Assembly (NCBI GenBank): GCA_902785485.1
Contig: CACZZA010000005.1
Coordinates: 886-39,705, forward strand
Source: an uncultured Ruminococcus sp.
GTDB lineage: Bacteria > Bacillota > Clostridia > Oscillospirales > CAG-272
DNA length: 38,820 nt
Direction of reading: 5' to 3'
Each line of letters begins with the position of its first letter. Position 1 is the first letter of the stretch. This document shows positions 7,368 to 15,335 of the stretch, in pieces. The notes beneath the pieces were generated by a model. That model was not told where the DNA came from. It saw nothing but the letters and a program-made list of their open reading frames with translations, and ran no database searches. Both the position numbers and the translations under genes were made by a program.

Positions 7368-7376
7368 TACGACAAA
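7368..7376 (-). promoter_or_regulatory. Candidate Spo0A box before spoIIGA
   Basis: On the minus strand this reads TTTGTCGTA, which matches 8 of 9 positions of the Spo0A-box consensus TTTGTCGAA. It lies about 45 bases before the spoIIGA start; in Bacillus subtilis the spoIIG operon is activated by phosphorylated Spo0A. A perfect dyad ACCGTA-GTCG-TACGGT sits further upstream at 7331-7346. No convincing -35/-10 pair was found. Confidence 0.4.
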
Positions 7377-7419
7377 ATAGGCGGCGGGTTTTGTGATAAA
7401 GTCATATCGGACGGGGGTG

Positions 7420-8289
7420 ATGCAGATCGAAAACGTGATATACGGCGACGTGCTTATGATAATCAATTTCAGTATGGATTTTTTGTCGCTCTATCTGACC
7501 GGGCGAATACTCAGTCTGAAAGGAAAAACGTACCGGCTCTCGCTGTCCGCGCTGCTCGGAGCGGGATATTCTCTCGGCGCCTTGTTCCTGCCGTCCGGGG
7601 TCACCGGAGCTGTCATCGCTTTCTCGTTCGCCCTGCTCATGTGCCTTGTCGCTTTCGGCAAAGGGAACGTCATACGCCCGGCGCTTGTTTTCTCGGCGGT
7701 CAATTTTCTGATCGGAGGCGGGATAACGGCGATCTCGTCCCTGTTCGGACTCTGGCGCAATTCAAAGAGGGTCAGTATAGGCGGAAAAGCGGGAGTCGTC
7801 TACGGCGAGCTTCCTTTGGGAGCGCTCGTTGTCGGAGCGGCGGTCTGCGCAGTCGCCGCGTTCCTGACCGGAAGGGCGTATAAAAAACGCGTTTCAAGGG
7901 CGGAGGGAAGGATAAAAATAGTAGTTTGCGGAAGAGAAAAAACGCTCCGCGGACTCGTCGACACGGGATGCAGTCTTTCCGATCCGCTTTCGGGGAGAGG
8001 CGTCGTCGTCTTTACTTATCCGTCGCTGCGCGGCGTCCTGCCGACCGAATGTCTCAGGCTTTTCGATAAAAGCGGAGCGATCCCGTCTTTTACAGACGGG
8101 AAAGCCTGTATCCCGCTGAAACTGCGGCTCGTTCCGTACGAGAGCCTCGGAAAAAGAGCGCTCCTGCCCGCGTTCCTTCCGGATTCGCTCGAAATAGACG
8201 GCAAGCTGACCGATATGCTCGCCGCCGTCGACGCGTCTGCGAGCGATTTTAACGGATACGACGCTTTGATACCGTTTGAAAACTTATGA
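7420..8289 (+). CDS. spoIIGA: Sigma-E processing peptidase SpoIIGA
   Basis: Membrane aspartic protease that cleaves the pro-sequence from sigma-E in the mother cell after the SpoIIR signal. The first ~150 residues form a run of hydrophobic segments (opening with VLMIINFSMDFLSLYLTG, the usual SpoIIGA start). The rest is a soluble domain with the catalytic motif VDTGCSLSDP, Asp at 181, close to its position in Bacillus. Length (289) is normal. The start is uncertain: ATG 7420 fits the family's N-terminus, but GGGGGTG almost touches it. GTG at 7393 or 7417 is possible. It lies 24 bases upstream of sigE, the standard operon. Confidence 0.92.
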   Translation: MQIENVIYGDVLMIINFSMDFLSLYLTGRILSLKGKTYRLSLSALLGAGYSLGALFLPSGVTGAVIAFSFALLMCLVAFGKGNVIRPALVFSAVNFLIGGGITAISSLFGLWRNSKRVSIGGKAGVVYGELPLGALVVGAAVCAVAAFLTGRAYKKRVSRAEGRIKIVVCGREKTLRGLVDTGCSLSDPLSGRGVVVFTYPSLRGVLPTECLRLFDKSGAIPSFTDGKACIPLKLRLVPYESLGKRALLPAFLPDSLEIDGKLTDMLAAVDASASDFNGYDALIPFENL

Positions 8290-8313
8290 TCATGATAAAG
8301 AAAGAGGGATAAT

Positions 8314-9009
8314 ATGCTGACGCTCATCAGAAAACTGTTTATTCTCATTTTCGGTAAAGACTCCGGAGTATATTACGTCAACGGGCCGGACACCCTGCCG
8401 CCTCCGCTGACGCCGGAAGAAGAGGCGGACGCGCTCATGCGGCTCGGTACGGACCCCGAGGCGAGGCGTCTGCTTGTCGAGCATAATCTGCGCCTTGTCG
8501 TCTATATAGCCAAAAAGTTCGAGTCTACGGGAGTCGGCATCGAGGACCTGATCTCCATCGGCACGATCGGACTCGTCAAGGCGATAAACACGTTCCACGC
8601 AGACAAAAACATCAAGATCGCGACCTACGCGTCCCGGTGTATCGAAAACGAGATATTGATGTTTTTGCGGAAAAACGTGAGAACTAAGTGCGAAACGTCG
8701 ATAGACGAGCCTATCAACGTAGATTGGGACGGCAACGAGCTGCTGCTGTCCGACGTTCTCGGCTCCGACCCGGATTCCGTTTACACCGAACTTGAAAACG
8801 AGGAAGACCGGCGGCTCGTCGAGCGCGCGGTATCCCGTCTGTCCGAGCGCGACAGGAGCATCATAAGCCTGCGTTTCGGACTCGACGGAAACGAAGAAAA
8901 GACGCAAAAGGAGGTCGCGGATATGCTCGGCATATCGCAGTCCTACATTTCGCGTCTTGAAAAACGCATCATCGAACGTCTGAGGCGGGAGATCAGCGGT
9001 ATTTCGTGA
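8314..9009 (+). CDS. sigE: Pro-sigma-E, mother-cell sporulation sigma factor
   Basis: Directs early mother-cell transcription during sporulation. The 231 residues contain a hydrophobic/basic pro-sequence, then region 2 ([48 protein letters not shown]), and region 4 with the helix-turn-helix [22 protein letters not shown]. These are close to Bacillus SigE. The cleavage region is conserved as VYYVNG before LPPPL, but only 21 residues precede it, against 27 in B. subtilis. AGAGGG precedes the ATG. The usual downstream neighbour sigG is absent. Instead spoIIR, on the other strand, ends at the very next base. Confidence 0.95.
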   Translation: MLTLIRKLFILIFGKDSGVYYVNGPDTLPPPLTPEEEADALMRLGTDPEARRLLVEHNLRLVVYIAKKFESTGVGIEDLISIGTIGLVKAINTFHADKNIKIATYASRCIENEILMFLRKNVRTKCETSIDEPINVDWDGNELLLSDVLGSDPDSVYTELENEEDRRLVERAVSRLSERDRSIISLRFGLDGNEEKTQKEVADMLGISQSYISRLEKRIIERLRREISGIS

Positions 9010-9606
9010 TCATCCGAACAGGCTCTCTATCCACTCGAGTATGCGGAAACGGACGACGTATTTCGGCTCCGCGTCCCCTTCGAGTATGCGTATCTGACCG
9101 GGGGTAAAACCCGCCTCGGCGAGCGTTTCTTCCTTTTTCGCCGCGGTCAGACAGAGCGGAGGAAACAGTACGCACCACCAGTTTTTACCTTTCGCTTCTC
9201 CGATACGGACGATCAGCGAGTCGTAGTATCCCGCGGGATATACGAGGTCTTCGTAACGCCGCGTGTCGAAATACTCCTCTCCGAGAGTTACTTCGACCTC
9301 GTAGTCGTATCCGTTTTCCAGAACGACCGACCGGCAGAGTTGTTCTATCTCGGGCAGGGCGTCGCGGTAGGCGTTTTCCGCGTCTTCCTTTGTTTTGAAA
9401 CACGTGAATACCGCGACGGCGTATCCGCTCACCGCGTCGCGCACTTTCAGTTTCAAAGACTGGTCCTCTTCCGAATCCGAGTTTGCCAGGACGTGGAGCC
9501 GCAGCGTGTTTCCGTAAACACCGTCTTCGCCCTCGACGGGAAGAAACGGAGTCGCAAGCGTAAGTAACGCGGTGAAAACGCTGAAATAAATGAGAAATCT
9601 TTTCAA
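9010..9606 (-). CDS. spoIIR: SpoIIR, forespore signal for sigma-E activation
   Basis: Made in the forespore under sigma-F and exported to the intermembrane space, where it triggers SpoIIGA. The 198-residue protein has an N-terminal hydrophobic signal/anchor (residues 4-22) and the family hallmarks LRLHVLANSDSEEDQ...LK.KVRDAV and GKNWWCVLFPPLC. I chose TTG 9606, preceded by AAAGGAG at 7 bases; an ATG at 9654 would put a putative sigma-F promoter inside the gene. Its stop codon abuts the sigE stop with no base between, so no terminator can separate them. Co-location with spoIIGA-sigE is unlike Bacillus, where spoIIR lies elsewhere. Confidence 0.94.
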   Translation of the reverse strand: MKRFLIYFSVFTALLTLATPFLPVEGEDGVYGNTLRLHVLANSDSEEDQSLKLKVRDAVSGYAVAVFTCFKTKEDAENAYRDALPEIEQLCRSVVLENGYDYEVEVTLGEEYFDTRRYEDLVYPAGYYDSLIVRIGEAKGKNWWCVLFPPLCLTAAKKEETLAEAGFTPGQIRILEGDAEPKYVVRFRILEWIESLFG

Positions 9607-9626
9607 TCTATCACTCCTTTCACCCG

Positions 9627-9656
9627 GATTATCGGCTAAAAAAACGGGTTTCATAC
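9627..9656 (-). promoter_or_regulatory. Candidate sigma-F promoter of spoIIR
   Basis: On the minus strand: GTATG (9656-9652), 15 bases, then GCCGATAATC (9636-9627). This resembles the sigma-F pattern GYWTA-N15/16-GGNNANAHTR, with mismatches in the last base of the -35, the second base of the -10 and the final base. Transcription would start within a few bases of the ribosome binding site. Confidence 0.4.
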
Positions 9657-9972
9657 AAAAAACAGATGGAAAATGAAAAAAAGTTGTCCTTTGGACAAAA
9701 CGCGCGGCGCCGATTTATTAACTTCAATACCGCCATTCGTTCATAACGTGTTCATAATTATATGTTAAAATCCCGAACAGTTGAAGTGTTCGTGTGAATT
9801 CGACGTTTCTTCCCGCAGCTTCCGCCACGCGGAAGTGATAATGACCGCCTATGTTATCGCGCGGAAAAGAGCGTTTCATATTTATCATTTTAACGGCTTG
9901 GCAAAGGACAGGCTTTCTTTTGCTGTTATTTTGCCGCGCCGTTTAACGGAAAATCAAAAGAAAGGAATATCT
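9657..9972 (+). promoter_or_regulatory. Leader region of the RNase J gene
   Basis: A gene-free stretch of about 316 bases. An extended -10 (TG-T-TAAAAT, 9763-9771) is the best promoter candidate; its -35 is poor. Just upstream, TTCATAA occurs twice, 11 bases apart (9740-9746 and 9751-9757), as a protein-binding direct repeat might. The ~190-base leader stays open in the rnj frame but shows no ribosome binding site or homology. Long autoregulated leaders are common for ribonuclease genes; no riboswitch was recognised. Confidence 0.4.
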
Positions 9973-11646
9973 ATGCCTAAGAAGAACAACGAAAAATTAA
10001 AAGTCATAAGCCTCGGCGGACTCGGCGAGATCGGCAAGAACATCACTCTGCTCGAATACGGCGAGGACATAATCATAATCGACTGCGGGATCGGATTTCC
10101 CGACAGCGAGATGCCCGGAGTCGACCTTGTCGTGCCGGACGTCACCTACCTTGAAGAAAACAGCGACCGTATCAGAGGTCTTTTCCTCACCCACGGGCAC
10201 GAGGATCATATAGGAGCGATCCCGTACGTCCTGCGGTCGATCAACCCCAAAATATACGGTACGAACCTTACGCTCGGCATCATTGAGAACAAGCTCGAGG
10301 AGCATTCGCTCGACGTCGAGCCGAAGCTCTGCAAAGTCAAACCCGGCGACGTCATCAAAGCGGGATGCTTCTCCGTCGAATTCATACACGTCAACCATTC
10401 GATAGCGGATGCGTGTGCGCTCGCTATCAAAACTCCGCTCGGTTACGTCATCCACACGGGCGACTTCAAACTCGACCTCACCCCCGTCGACGGAGAGGTG
10501 ATGGACATAGCGCGTCTCGGTGAACTCGGCAAGAAAGGGGTCCTGCTCCTGCTGTGCGAATCGACAAACGTCGAACAACCGGGATATACGCTCTCCGAAA
10601 AGCGGGTCGGCGAATCGCTTGAGAACATATTCAGCCGCCATTCGGACAAGCGTATCGTCATAGCGACCTTCTCCTCAAACGTTCACAGGGTCCAGCAGGT
10701 CATCGACACGTCTGTCCGCTTCGGGCGCAAGGTCGCCATTCTCGGACGCTCGATGCAGAATATCGTCGGAGCGGCGATAGAACTCGGATATATGAACATT
10801 CCCGAAAACACGATCATCGACGTCAGCGAGGTCAAGCGCTTCAAACCCGATCAGGTCACCCTCGTTACCACGGGAAGCCAGGGCGAACCGATGTCGGCGC
10901 TCTACCGCATGACATTCTCAGAGTCTAACAAGGTCGAGCTCGGTCCGAACGACCTTGTCGTGATCAGCGCTCATCCCATCCCCGGCAACGAAAAGCTCGT
11001 AAACAAGATCGTAAACGAGCTGCTCCGCCGCGGAGTCGGAGTTTTCCGCGACAGCACGGTAGAGGTACACGTTTCGGGACACGCGTGCCGCGAGGAGCTT
11101 AAGCTCATGCACGCGCTGACGAAACCGAAGTTTTTTATTCCGATCCACGGTGAGACGAGACATCTTGCGATGCACCGCGAACTCGCTCTTCAAATGGGGA
11201 TGCCCGATAAAAACATCGTCATAAGCGACATCGGGCGCGTCGTCGAGATAGATAAAAAATCGATACGCCTCGCGGGAAGCGTTCCGGCGGGGATCGTGCT
11301 TGTCGACGGATACGGGGTAGGAGACGTCGGCAACATAGTTCTGCGCGACAGACGTCACCTCGCCGAAGACGGACTCATCGTCGTCGTCGCGACGGTCGAT
11401 TCCGAAACGATGGAAGTAGTGTCGGGACCCGACATCATCTCGCGCGGATTCGTGTACGTGCGCGAAGCCGAGGAACTGCTCGACGGAGCGCGCGGAGTCG
11501 CCGAGGAGGCGCTCTGGAAATGCCTCGACGCGGGAGTCGGAGACTGGACTCAGATCAAGAACAAGGTCAAAGACGCCGTGAACCGCTATATTCTCGACCA
11601 GACCAACCGCAAACCGATGATACTCCCCGTCATAATGAACGTATAG
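9973..11646 (+). CDS. rnj: Ribonuclease J
   Basis: Metallo-beta-lactamase/beta-CASP nuclease with endo- and 5'-3' exonuclease activity; central to mRNA decay and rRNA maturation in Firmicutes. The 557 residues are full length. The zinc motif THGHEDHIGA is at residues 73-82. Other signatures are HTGDFKLD, the beta-CASP segment (CESTNVEQPGYTLSE, TGSQGEPMSALYRM), and HVSGHA before the C-terminal domain. ATG 9973 is preceded by AAAGGA; the 64 in-frame codons upstream have no family similarity. It stands alone, with its own leader and about 130 bases before secG. Confidence 0.96.
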   Translation: MPKKNNEKLKVISLGGLGEIGKNITLLEYGEDIIIIDCGIGFPDSEMPGVDLVVPDVTYLEENSDRIRGLFLTHGHEDHIGAIPYVLRSINPKIYGTNLTLGIIENKLEEHSLDVEPKLCKVKPGDVIKAGCFSVEFIHVNHSIADACALAIKTPLGYVIHTGDFKLDLTPVDGEVMDIARLGELGKKGVLLLLCESTNVEQPGYTLSEKRVGESLENIFSRHSDKRIVIATFSSNVHRVQQVIDTSVRFGRKVAILGRSMQNIVGAAIELGYMNIPENTIIDVSEVKRFKPDQVTLVTTGSQGEPMSALYRMTFSESNKVELGPNDLVVISAHPIPGNEKLVNKIVNELLRRGVGVFRDSTVEVHVSGHACREELKLMHALTKPKFFIPIHGETRHLAMHRELALQMGMPDKNIVISDIGRVVEIDKKSIRLAGSVPAGIVLVDGYGVGDVGNIVLRDRRHLAEDGLIVVVATVDSETMEVVSGPDIISRGFVYVREAEELLDGARGVAEEALWKCLDAGVGDWTQIKNKVKDAVNRYILDQTNRKPMILPVIMNV

Positions 11647-11696
11647 GATGCAAGCCCCTAAAATATCAAAAATTACAAAAAAATTCCCGTTTGCTA

Positions 11697-11725
11697 TTGC
11701 ATTTGGTTTTATTTTGTGTTATGAT
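11697..11725 (+). promoter_or_regulatory. Sigma-A promoter of secG
   Basis: -35 TTGCAT (11697-11702), 17-base spacer, -10 TATGAT (11720-11725) preceded by TGT (extended -10). The start of transcription would be near 11732, about 49 bases before the secG ATG. Confidence 0.7.
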
Positions 11726-11780
11726 ACTGATACTATGCTGAATTATCAGAATGTGAAAAAATGACCGGAGGATTTTATAA

Positions 11781-12173
11781 ATGGAAATCGCATTGGGTAT
11801 CATATTATTGGTTGCGGCGATCTTTTTGGTGATCGCGGTACTGCTCCAGCAGGGAAGCGACGGCGTTTCCGCGGCTGTGACCGGCGGAGCCGCCGACACT
11901 TATTTCGGAAAAAACAAGGGCAAGTCCAGAGATAAACTGCTCTCCAAACTTACTATGATCGTCGGCATCATTTTCGTTGTCGTCGTTATAGTGGTCTATA
12001 TCATCCAGCCCGATCCGTCTTACGACGAATACTTCGATCCGTCCGTAGTGACCGAGACCGATGCTCCCGAGACCGACGCGGAACCCACCGAGACCGCTGA
12101 GGCGGGCGAGACCGAGGCAGAGGCTACCGAAGCAGAGGCTACCGAAGCAGAGGCTACCGAAACCGCAGCTTAA
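11781..12173 (+). CDS. secG: SecG with acidic repeat tail
   Basis: Small subunit of the SecYEG translocon. The core is typical: hydrophobic segment at residues 2-22, conserved loop LLQQGSDGVSAAVTGGA...FGKNKGKSRD, and second segment around 58-77. SecG is usually 70-90 residues; this one has 130 because of a C-terminal extension of about 50 residues that is almost all Glu, Thr, Ala and Asp. It ends in three perfect copies of a five-residue unit (AEATE) encoded by 15-base tandem repeats at 12117-12161. With the usual SecG topology this tail would lie outside the cell. The RBS is CGGAGG. A terminator follows, then rnr; the secG-rnr neighbourhood is conserved in Firmicutes. Confidence 0.9.
   Translation: MEIALGIILLVAAIFLVIAVLLQQGSDGVSAAVTGGAADTYFGKNKGKSRDKLLSKLTMIVGIIFVVVVIVVYIIQPDPSYDEYFDPSVVTETDAPETDAEPTETAEAGETEAEATEAEATEAEATETAA
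12117..12161 (+). repeat. 15-base tandem repeat, three copies, in secG
   Basis: Three identical copies of GCAGAGGCTACCGAA, in frame, ending 12 bases before the secG stop codon. Slippage would change the acidic tail by five residues per unit without a frameshift. Confidence 0.95.
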
Positions 12174-12184
12174 AAACGAAAATC

Positions 12185-12217
12185 AAAAAAGATCCGCCGT
12201 ATTGACGGATCTTTTTT
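12185..12217 (+). terminator. secG terminator
   Basis: Arms AAAAAAGATCCG (12185-12196) and CGGATCTTTTTT (12206-12217), a classical intrinsic terminator 11 bases after the secG stop. Since rnr starts only 20 bases later and has no clear promoter of its own, partial read-through probably feeds rnr. Confidence 0.85.
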
Positions 12218-12236
12218 ATTGACGAAAAGTGATATT

Positions 12237-14366
12237 ATGGAAGAAAGAATACTGGAATATCTCAAAAAACGAAAAGGACAGACCGAGGTCCCGTCTCTCG
12301 CGGCGGCGCTGACAGAAGACGGCGGGGAAACCATGGAGTTTTACCGCGCGCTCGACCGCCTTATCAAACGCGGAGAGGTCGTTTACACAAAAAAGGGAAG
12401 AGTGGGTCTTGCCGAGAATTCGGGTATGTATAAGGGCGCCTTCCGCGGCTCCGCAAAAGGCTACGGCTTCGTAATGCTCGACGACGGGAGCGAGATCTAT
12501 ATCCCGCGCGAGGAGGTCGGAGAAGCGATAGACGGCGACGTCGTACTCGCTGTCAAGACTCCGGCGCGGACGACGGATTTCACGTTCCGGAACGCTGACT
12601 GCGAGGGGAGGATCGTGAAAGTCGTTTCCCATTCGCTGACGCGAGTCACGGGCACGTTTCTCGCGATAAAGGCAAAACGCACGCGCAGAGGCGCGTTCTA
12701 TATCGTAGAGCCGGACTCGAAACGGCTTTCGTTCAATATCCATATCGACGCGGACAAGGTGAACGGAGCGGAGGCGGGCGACAAGGTCGAAGTCGAGCTG
12801 ACTGTCTATCCGAAAAGGAATATTTCCGCCAAGGGCGTTGTCACACAGGTATTCGGAGACGCCGGAACGCTCGGCGCGAATTACGGCGCGATCCTTCATT
12901 CTTACGGTTTGCGTACGCTTTTCCCGGAGGAGGTACTGCGTTACGCCGACTCCGTATCGAAAGAAACAGTAACGCCGGACGGGAGACTCGATCTGCGGGA
13001 AAAGCTCATTTTCACAATAGACGGAGCGGACGCGAAGGATCTCGACGACGCTATCTCCGTTGAACGCGACGGGGACTCTTTTATCCTCGGCGTCCACATC
13101 GCCGACGTATCTCATTACGTGACGCAGGACAGTCCCACGGACCGCGAGGCGTTTTTACGCGGGACGTCGGTCTATTTTACCGACAAAGTCGTGCCGATGC
13201 TTCCGAAGTCGCTGTCCAACGGCAGCTGTTCTCTGAACGCCGGCGAAGACAAATACGCGCTTTCCGCTTTTATGACCGTCGATAAATCGGGGAACATTTT
13301 GTCGACAGACGTGCGCGAAAGCGTTATCAATTCCCGGATACGGGGAGTTTATTCCGAAATGAACGACGTTTTCGAAAAAAGGAAAAAATCGCCTTTTTAC
13401 GAAAAGTATTCCGTTCTTTTTCCCGACGCGATCAACGATATAACGTCGCTTTACCGCCTGCTCGAAAAGAAGAGCAGGAGACGCGGCGCTCTTGACCTCG
13501 AGAGCGGAGAGTGCAAGATCATACTTGACGAAAAGGGGGATCCCGTCGATATAATACGCGTCCGTCGCGGAGTGTTCGAGCGGGTCATCGAGCAGTTCAT
13601 GCTCTGCGCCAACGAGGGCGTCGCGACCCTTATGTTCCACACCGACACGCCGTCGGTCTACCGCGTCCATGGCGAGCCTGACAAGGAAAAGATAAAGAGC
13701 TTTTCGGTCTTCGCGTCGAACCTCGGACTTGATATAACCCCGCTGTCTAATCGAGAGATCCATACCTCAAATCTGTCGAAGATAGTTGACGAAGCGAAGG
13801 AAAAAGGGGTCGACGGTCCGCTTTCCCGCGTACTGCTGAGAAGTTTGATGAAGGCAAAATACAGTTCGTCATGCAGTCCTCATTTCGGTCTCGCGCTGGA
13901 TAAATACTGTCATTTCACGTCGCCGATAAGACGCTATCCCGATCTCTCCGTCCACAGGATACTCAAGGCGATGCTGAAGGGCGAGCTTATCGGAGACGTT
14001 TACGACGAATTCCGCGACTTTGCCGCGCGCAGCGCCGAAGCGTCGAGCGAAAACGAACTCAAAGCGCTTTACGCCGAACGCGATATTGAGGATCTCTACA
14101 AGACTGTCTATATGACGAAGCATATAGGCGAAGTTTACGACGGAGTCATATCGGGCGTCACTCCGTTCGGATTTTACGTTGAACTCGAAAACACCTGCGA
14201 GGGACTCGTACGGGTGTCGTCGCTCGACGGATACTTCGTTTTCAGCGAAAATGATATGTCCCTCTCGTACAAAGACGTAAAATATTCGCTCGGGATGAGT
14301 GTCAGGGTAGAGATAAAAGACGCAGACGTCATAACTCGCAACGTCGATATGGAATTGACTGAATAA
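12237..14366 (+). CDS. rnr: Ribonuclease R
   Basis: 3'-5' exoribonuclease of the RNB family that degrades structured RNA and, with tmRNA, broken messages. The 709 residues show an N-terminal winged-helix/cold-shock region, the RNB catalytic Asp cluster (DGADAKDLDDAIS), FLRGTSVYFTDKVVPMLP, HFTSPIRRYPDLSVHR, and a C-terminal S1 domain (GEVYDGVISGVTPFGFYVELENTCEGLV). The basic C-terminal tail of E. coli RNase R is missing. The ATG at 12237 lacks a strong ribosome binding site (only AAGTGAT); TTG 12219 is an alternative. In Bacillus it is followed by smpB; here a terminator follows instead. Confidence 0.95.
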   Translation: MEERILEYLKKRKGQTEVPSLAAALTEDGGETMEFYRALDRLIKRGEVVYTKKGRVGLAENSGMYKGAFRGSAKGYGFVMLDDGSEIYIPREEVGEAIDGDVVLAVKTPARTTDFTFRNADCEGRIVKVVSHSLTRVTGTFLAIKAKRTRRGAFYIVEPDSKRLSFNIHIDADKVNGAEAGDKVEVELTVYPKRNISAKGVVTQVFGDAGTLGANYGAILHSYGLRTLFPEEVLRYADSVSKETVTPDGRLDLREKLIFTIDGADAKDLDDAISVERDGDSFILGVHIADVSHYVTQDSPTDREAFLRGTSVYFTDKVVPMLPKSLSNGSCSLNAGEDKYALSAFMTVDKSGNILSTDVRESVINSRIRGVYSEMNDVFEKRKKSPFYEKYSVLFPDAINDITSLYRLLEKKSRRRGALDLESGECKIILDEKGDPVDIIRVRRGVFERVIEQFMLCANEGVATLMFHTDTPSVYRVHGEPDKEKIKSFSVFASNLGLDITPLSNREIHTSNLSKIVDEAKEKGVDGPLSRVLLRSLMKAKYSSSCSPHFGLALDKYCHFTSPIRRYPDLSVHRILKAMLKGELIGDVYDEFRDFAARSAEASSENELKALYAERDIEDLYKTVYMTKHIGEVYDGVISGVTPFGFYVELENTCEGLVRVSSLDGYFVFSENDMSLSYKDVKYSLGMSVRVEIKDADVITRNVDMELTE

Positions 14367-14370
14367 CGAT

Positions 14371-14409
14371 CCGGGGGACGCCGCATTTTGTGAAAAAGGC
14401 ATCCCCCGG
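14371..14409 (+). terminator. rnr terminator
   Basis: Arms CCGGGGGA (14371-14378) and TCCCCCGG (14402-14409) with an additional GCC/GGC pairing inside, 4 bases after the rnr stop and followed by CCCGTTTTC. Confidence 0.75.
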
Positions 14410-14429
14410 TCCCGTTTTCAAAATGATCG

Positions 14430-14480
14430 AAAAGGTTTGAAAAGAGCGCGAGAGGAACTTTCCTTAAAAGTTCCTCTCGC
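14430..14480 (-). repeat. Gene-end hairpin repeat, copy C
   Basis: Hairpin 14448-14480 (GCGAGAGGAACTTT and complement), 17 bases past the stop of the minus-strand mrp gene. The conserved distal flank AAGGTTTGAAAAGAGCG is on its far side, as in copies A and B. Confidence 0.7.
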
Positions 14481-14497
14481 AGTGTTATTATCTGATC

Positions 14498-15313
14498 TTA
14501 CAGTCCCTTTGCAAAGTCTTCAAGCGGACGGATCGGGTATTCTTCGATCTTTCCGGAGTCGACGAGGCGCGCCGCCTCGGGGTCGATCGGAATGCGCGCG
14601 GTATTGGTGATACCGAAGCGGGAAGAGATCTGTTCGAGCTTGCTTTCGCCGTAGATGAAGTGCTTTTTGCCGCAGTCCGGGCAGGTGAAGTAAGACATAT
14701 TCTCAACGACGCCGTAGACGGGGATGTTCATCATTTTTGCCATATTGACGGCTTTTTCGACTATCATCGAGACGAGGTCCTGAGGGGAGGTCACGACGAT
14801 TATCCCGTCGACGGGGATCGATTGGAACACGGTCAGCGGCACGTCTCCGGTGCCGGGAGGCATATCTATAAACATAATATCCTCGTGTTCCCAGATGACG
14901 TCCGTCCAGAACTGCTTGACGGTCCCCGCGATTATCGGACCTCTCCATACCACGGGGTCGGTCTCGTTTTCGAGCAGAAGGTTGATCGACATCACGTCGA
15001 TACCGAGTCTCGTTTCAACGGGGAGTATCCCGCGTCCGTCGGAGAACGCGCGGGTAGACAGACCGAAAGCCTTGGGCACCGAAGGACCGGTGATGTCCGC
15101 GTCGAGTATGGCGGTCTTTTTTCCGGATCTCGCGGTCTCGCAGGCGAGAAGGGAGGTCACGAGCGACTTTCCGACGCCTCCCTTTCCGCTGACTATTCCG
15201 TATACTTTTTTTACGCTGCTGAACTCGTTGAGCTCGTCTTTTTGAATGGCGTTTTCTCTTTCGGCGCAGTTTTCGCCGCAGGTCGAGCAGTCGTGGGTGC
15301 AATTTTCGCTCAT
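14498..15313 (-). CDS. mrp: Mrp/NBP35-family iron-sulfur cluster carrier ATPase
   Basis: P-loop ATPase that carries and delivers 4Fe-4S clusters. The 271-residue protein has the deviant Walker A KGGVGKS (residues 44-50), DADITGPS and MPPGTGD. The bridging CxxC appears as C211/C214 in YFTCPDCG. The N-terminus also has four close cysteines (C5, C9, C12, C16), as in NBP35-like proteins, so a second cluster is possible. ATG 15313 has AAAGGG upstream; an earlier ATG at 15346 lies within the kinase gene. It follows the histidine kinase gene by 22 bases, so it is probably the last gene of that operon. No Isc/Suf genes are nearby. Confidence 0.92.
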   Translation of the reverse strand: MSENCTHDCSTCGENCAERENAIQKDELNEFSSVKKVYGIVSGKGGVGKSLVTSLLACETARSGKKTAILDADITGPSVPKAFGLSTRAFSDGRGILPVETRLGIDVMSINLLLENETDPVVWRGPIIAGTVKQFWTDVIWEHEDIMFIDMPPGTGDVPLTVFQSIPVDGIIVVTSPQDLVSMIVEKAVNMAKMMNIPVYGVVENMSYFTCPDCGKKHFIYGESKLEQISSRFGITNTARIPIDPEAARLVDSGKIEEYPIRPLEDFAKGL

Positions 15314-15335
15314 TTTTTGATCCCTTTCGTTTGTT

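Noticed and set aside
7277..7419. Possible riboswitch or small RNA between nagA and spoIIGA
   Set aside because: Only short dyads are visible; nothing matches a riboswitch core that I can recognise.
9781..9972. N-terminal extension of RNase J by 64 codons
   Set aside because: RNase J begins at residues like MPKKNNEKLKV, a good ribosome binding site precedes ATG 9973, and a promoter candidate lies near the start of the extension.
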